The notes under the pieces were generated by a model that was given only the letters and a program-made list of their open reading frames with translations, did no database searches and had not been told where the DNA came from. 31,039 nt of DNA from JAJXWB01 sp039808645 (GTDB lineage: Bacteria > Pseudomonadota > Alphaproteobacteria > Rhizobiales > Beijerinckiaceae), in contig JBDHTL010000028.1 in the NCBI GenBank assembly GCA_039808645.1, positions 1 through 31,039 of the forward strand. The letters are read 5' to 3'. Position numbers and translations under genes: made by a program. Shown here piece after piece: positions 28,063 through 31,039 of this stretch (within the stretch, counting starts at the first letter, position 1; each line of letters starts with the position of its first letter).

Positions 28063-28587
28063 TCAATCCGCCATCACGAGCGTCCAGAACACCTTGTATT
28101 TCGCGCCGGGCGCGTAGGCCGTGGCGATGCCCATGCGTCTCATGCCCTTCGCCAGCATGTTGGCGTTGTGCGGCGGGGAATCGCGCCAGCCTGAAAAGGC
28201 TTCAGCGAGGGTATGGTAGCCCGCCGAGACATTCTCGACGGCGATGTTCCCGCCATAGCCGGCCGCGTTCAGGCGCTGCGTCAGCGAGCCGTGCGCGTCG
28301 TGGCTGATCCTGCCGTCGGCGGCCATCGCGCGCGCCTGCGCTTCGGCGACGCGTTGCAGGCCGGGATCGACGACGAGCGGGCCGAGCCCCTTGTTCGAGC
28401 GGTAGAGGGAGATCATTCCGCGCGCGGCCTCCGCGTCGACGACCGCGCCAGGCGCGGCCAGCGACCGGTACATGCTCGGCTCCTGCGAGGCTTGCGGAAC
28501 CGGCGTCGGCGCCTCGGCGCAGGCCGACAGCGCGAGCGCGACGAGCGGCGCGAGGCGCCGGGCGGCTATGATCGTGAAATGGCTCAT
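28063..28587 (-). CDS. CAP-domain (SCP/PR1-like) lipoprotein
   Basis: This exported protein of 174 aa has a type II signal peptide (RRLAPLVALALSAC, lipobox LSAC with Cys23), so it is probably lipid-anchored. A CAP domain fills residues ~50-172: ARGMISLYRSNKGLGPLVVDPGLQRVAEAQARAMAADGRISHD, then the family motifs GGNIAVENVSAGYHTLAEAFSGWRDSPPHNANML and KVFWTLVMA. The conserved His residues (ISHD, PPHN) and Glu (AVEN) are those of the CAP cavity. Bacterial CAP proteins are mostly of unknown function. It lies 40 bp downstream of the MscS-like channel gene on the same strand and may be cotranscribed with it. Confidence 0.92.
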   Translation of the reverse strand: MSHFTIIAARRLAPLVALALSACAEAPTPVPQASQEPSMYRSLAAPGAVVDAEAARGMISLYRSNKGLGPLVVDPGLQRVAEAQARAMAADGRISHDAHGSLTQRLNAAGYGGNIAVENVSAGYHTLAEAFSGWRDSPPHNANMLAKGMRRMGIATAYAPGAKYKVFWTLVMAD

Positions 28588-28627
28588 GGAAGGTCGATAG
28601 CGGCGCGCGCCTAAGACGAGGTGAAGA

Positions 28628-31039
28628 TCAGCCGCGCTCGAGGCGGACCGACCGGGCGATGGTCTCGGCCACGTCGCCCTGCAGCGCGACCTGCGTGACG
28701 CCGGGCGCGCCGGCGATGGAGACGCCCGCCTCCTTCAGGGCGGCGAAGATCGCATAGTGCAATTCGCTCTTGGTGCGGCCTGACGTTTCCACGTCGTCGA
28801 CGAAACAGACGAGCTCGAACTTGAGGCCCGCCGGATCCATCGCGACGAAGAGCGTCGCCGGCGCGGGAATCTTCGCGACCTTTTCGTTTTCCTTGGCCGC
28901 GCCGGTCATGATCTCGCGCACCTTCTCGGGATCGACGCCGACGTTTAGCGTGACCGGGATCCTCACCCGCGCGACGCGATCGTTGCGCACCCAGTTCTTC
29001 ACGACGCCGGTGATGAGATTCGAGTTCGGCACGATCATGGTGGCGCGGTCGAAAGTCTCGATCTCGGTCGCGCGCACGTTGATCTTGCGCACGTAGCCCT
29101 GCTCGTCGCCGAGCACGACGAGATCGCCGACGCGGATCGAGCGTTCCCACAGGACGATGATGCCGGAGACGAAATTGTTGAAGATCGATTGCAGGCCGAA
29201 GCCGATGCCGACCGACAGCGCGCCGGCGACGATGGCGAGCTTGTCGAGGCCGAGCCCGACCTGCGCGAGCGCGACCGAGACCGAGAAGATCAGACCGACG
29301 TAGCCGACGCTGGTGCGGATGGAATTGCGCAGGCCGGCGTCGAGATTGGTCGCCGGCATCAGCCGGTTGTCGAGCCAGTTCTGGAGGCCGCGCGTCGCGA
29401 TATAGCCGACCGCAAACAGCGTCAGCGCCCCGACCAGGGCCGAGGGCGAAATCGTCACGCCGCCGATCGTGAAGCCGAAGAAGGCGTTGCGCAGGCCGCC
29501 CAGCACGTCGTCCGATTGCAGCCCCCAGGGCAGGACGATCGCGGCGAAGCCGAAGCCGAACAGCATGATATTGGCGAGGCCGGACAGAACGATGCCGATC
29601 TGCGCGACACCTTCGCGCCGCAGGCCCACGCCGCCCATGAGCGTGCGGCCGAAAGGCGTCGTCGGCTGGAACGTCGCCTCCAGGCCGGCCGTGCACAAGG
29701 GCGTGAGAATGCACAGCGCGCCGACGACGCCGACCACCCACACGAATTGCGTCATGAGGAAGCCGGCCGCCGGTATGAAGCCGAACAGCGCGGCGAAGCT
29801 CATCGCGACGATGGCCGTCCAGGCGGCGAGCCGCGCGAGCCCGATCCAGCGCGGACGCGCCACGACGCGCGGACCGAGGCATTCCTCGTCCTCGTCATCC
29901 TCGCCGAGGCCGTAGATCGCGCCGGCGGTGACGACGGCGAAGACGACCGCGCCCAGCCCCTGCGTCGCCGCCGTGACCGGCAAGGCGGCGGCCGAAATGT
30001 CGATCAACGCCTGCAGCACGCTGACCGCCGCGACGATCGCCGCCTGCGCGATCGCCAGCCGCGTCAGGCGTTCGGCGATCGTGTCGTCGACTTCCATCAG
30101 GCGCCAGTTCGGCCGCGTCGGCGCGAACAGGCCGCGCGCAATGCCGGCGATGGCGGCGACGAAGCCGACGGCCTCGATCAGATCGCGCTTGAGCGGCGCG
30201 ATCCGCGCGCTCATCAGGTCGAACGCGTCGAGCAGTAGAAACAGGACGGCGACGGTGAAGATCGGCGGGGCCGCGACGACGATCGCCGTCCACAGGGCGC
30301 CGACCGCCTTGCGGAAACGGTCGGGCTCGGCGACGGTCGGTTCGCGCGACAGGATGCGGCGGGCGAGCCGGTAGACCGCCAGGTTGAGGAAACCGACGAC
30401 GCCGAGCAGCGCGAAGAACAGGACCGCGCGCCAGCCCTCGAGCTTTTCGACGGCGTTGCCGAAAAAGTCCCGCGCGATGAACGTCAGGGCGCGCGCGTCG
30501 GCCGGAACGTCGGCGGCGGCGCTCGTCCAGAGCGTCGGCGAGAGCAGGCTGTAGGAGCGCTGCATCAGCGTGCCGACGAAAAGCGCGCGCCGGCGCGAGA
30601 CGATGCGCGCATTGGTCTGGTCGATCTGCAGGGCGAGCAATTGCGCGCGCTTGAGCAGTTCCTCGGCGCGGGCATAGCGCTTCTGCTGCTCCTCGCGGTC
30701 ACGCGTGACGTCCGCGCCTTCCGGCGGCGCCTTGGCGTCCGGCTTGGGGCCGAGCTTGTCGAGACGGTCCTTGGCGTCCGCGAGCCGAGGACCGAGGGTC
30801 TCGATCGCCTGCCGCAGCTGGTCGGCGGCCGGCCCGAGCGAATCCTTCAGATTGGCGAGCGCCAGGTCGTCGAGCGAATCGCGGCGCAGCGCGGCCGTGA
30901 CCTGGTCGAGACGGCTCTTCGCCTGGTCGATAAGTTCCGAGGCGCGCACGCGCGGCGTCTCGCCGGCCGCCGGCGCGGGCTCCGGAGAGGCGGACGCCGG
31001 AGACGCGGGCGCGGGCTGGGCCGGCGGGGGCTGGGCGGG
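28628..31039 (-). CDS. DUF3772/MscS-family mechanosensitive channel protein (5' end outside the window)
   Basis: The open frame continues to the window edge, so the N-terminus with its signal peptide is missing; 803 residues are visible. Order: a Pro/Ala-rich stretch (residues 1-25 of the visible part), a coiled-coil DUF3772-type periplasmic region (ASELIDQAKSRLDQVTAALRR ... EELLKRAQLLALQIDQ), about ten membrane segments, then the MscS pore and beta domain. Landmarks of that domain are VGYVGLIFSVSVALAQVGLGLDKLAIVAGALSVGIGFGLQSIFNNFVSGIIVLWERSIRVGDLVVLGDEQGYVRKINVRATEIETFDRATMIVPNSNLI. It resembles the large multi-domain MscS proteins (MscM/MscK kind) that release solutes under osmotic downshock. 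A GTG at 30949 inside the visible part is not the true start. Confidence 0.92.
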   Translation of the reverse strand, partial: PAQPPPAQPAPASPASASPEPAPAAGETPRVRASELIDQAKSRLDQVTAALRRDSLDDLALANLKDSLGPAADQLRQAIETLGPRLADAKDRLDKLGPKPDAKAPPEGADVTRDREEQQKRYARAEELLKRAQLLALQIDQTNARIVSRRRALFVGTLMQRSYSLLSPTLWTSAAADVPADARALTFIARDFFGNAVEKLEGWRAVLFFALLGVVGFLNLAVYRLARRILSREPTVAEPDRFRKAVGALWTAIVVAAPPIFTVAVLFLLLDAFDLMSARIAPLKRDLIEAVGFVAAIAGIARGLFAPTRPNWRLMEVDDTIAERLTRLAIAQAAIVAAVSVLQALIDISAAALPVTAATQGLGAVVFAVVTAGAIYGLGEDDEDEECLGPRVVARPRWIGLARLAAWTAIVAMSFAALFGFIPAAGFLMTQFVWVVGVVGALCILTPLCTAGLEATFQPTTPFGRTLMGGVGLRREGVAQIGIVLSGLANIMLFGFGFAAIVLPWGLQSDDVLGGLRNAFFGFTIGGVTISPSALVGALTLFAVGYIATRGLQNWLDNRLMPATNLDAGLRNSIRTSVGYVGLIFSVSVALAQVGLGLDKLAIVAGALSVGIGFGLQSIFNNFVSGIIVLWERSIRVGDLVVLGDEQGYVRKINVRATEIETFDRATMIVPNSNLITGVVKNWVRNDRVARVRIPVTLNVGVDPEKVREIMTGAAKENEKVAKIPAPATLFVAMDPAGLKFELVCFVDDVETSGRTKSELHYAIFAALKEAGVSIAGAPGVTQVALQGDVAETIARSVRLERG

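Noticed and set aside
28611..29882. 423-aa minus-strand frame overlapping the MscS-like gene.
   Set aside because: Different frame of the same strand with Arg-rich low-complexity sequence; the channel frame carries all family motifs.
29189..30238. 349-aa plus-strand open frame opposite the MscS-like gene.
   Set aside because: Its Arg/Glu/Gln-rich composition is the antisense of membrane helices; the real gene is on the minus strand.

Overview
The window is GC-rich chromosomal DNA of an alphaproteobacterium. The order tRNA-Ser / rplU-rpmA-GNAT-obgE-proB-proA-nadD-rsfS-rlmH-envC-ctpA-divergent polysaccharide deacetylase-rppH is the arrangement I know from Hyphomicrobiales (Rhizobiales). Together with GTG/TTG starts, ATGA overlaps and several intergenic palindrome families, it suggests that order, perhaps the Beijerinckiaceae/Methylocystaceae side. 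The genus assignment is inference.

Positions 1-1710 are the edge of an integrative element. A DUF6538-type tyrosine recombinase lies directly downstream of the 3' end of tRNA-Ser(CGA), the classic attachment site. The end of an IS21-like insertion sequence (1-119) sits in the integrase 3' end and supplies its last codon and stop.

Positions 1900-15000 are a housekeeping block read rightward: ribosomal proteins L21/L27, the ribosome-assembly GTPase Obg, proline synthesis (proB, proA), NAD synthesis (nadD), ribosome silencing and modification (rsfS, rlmH), cell-wall remodelling (EnvC-like LytM protein, CtpA protease, deacetylase) and RNA 5'-end processing (rppH). Between them lie a GNAT acetyltransferase, a solitary VapB-like antitoxin and a ClpP/crotonase-fold-like protein. 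Two copies of a ~122-bp inverted-repeat element sit before nadD and rlmH and appear to supply their ribosome binding sites.

Positions 15000-23600 are an accessory zone: a VOC protein, a four-helix membrane protein divergent from an XRE/MmyB-type regulator with a probable leaderless promoter, then an acyl-CoA catabolism cluster (AtuA/DUF1446 protein, 4HBT thioesterase, enoyl-CoA hydratase, EthA-like Baeyer-Villiger monooxygenase). A CoA-ligase gene in this cluster survives only as its first 64 codons, cut off by a repeat. UDP-glucose dehydrogenase closes the zone.

Positions 23600-31039 hold small modification and redox genes: a GNAT overlapping an ETF-beta-lysine-methyltransferase-like protein (METTL20 family), a 72-aa protein, a TrmO-like protein, TerB-like protein overlapping an SDR, a class I glutamine amidotransferase, and leftward a CAP-domain lipoprotein and a DUF3772/MscS channel that runs off the window edge.

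All four convergent gene junctions in the window carry a sizeable inverted repeat, three of them from different repeat families. I saw no CRISPR array, rRNA gene, phage structural gene or recognisable defence system. The most noteworthy signals are the repeat-donated Shine-Dalgarno sequences, the IS-truncated integrase at tRNA-Ser, the decayed ligase with an apparently intact promoter, and the leaderless regulator promoter.
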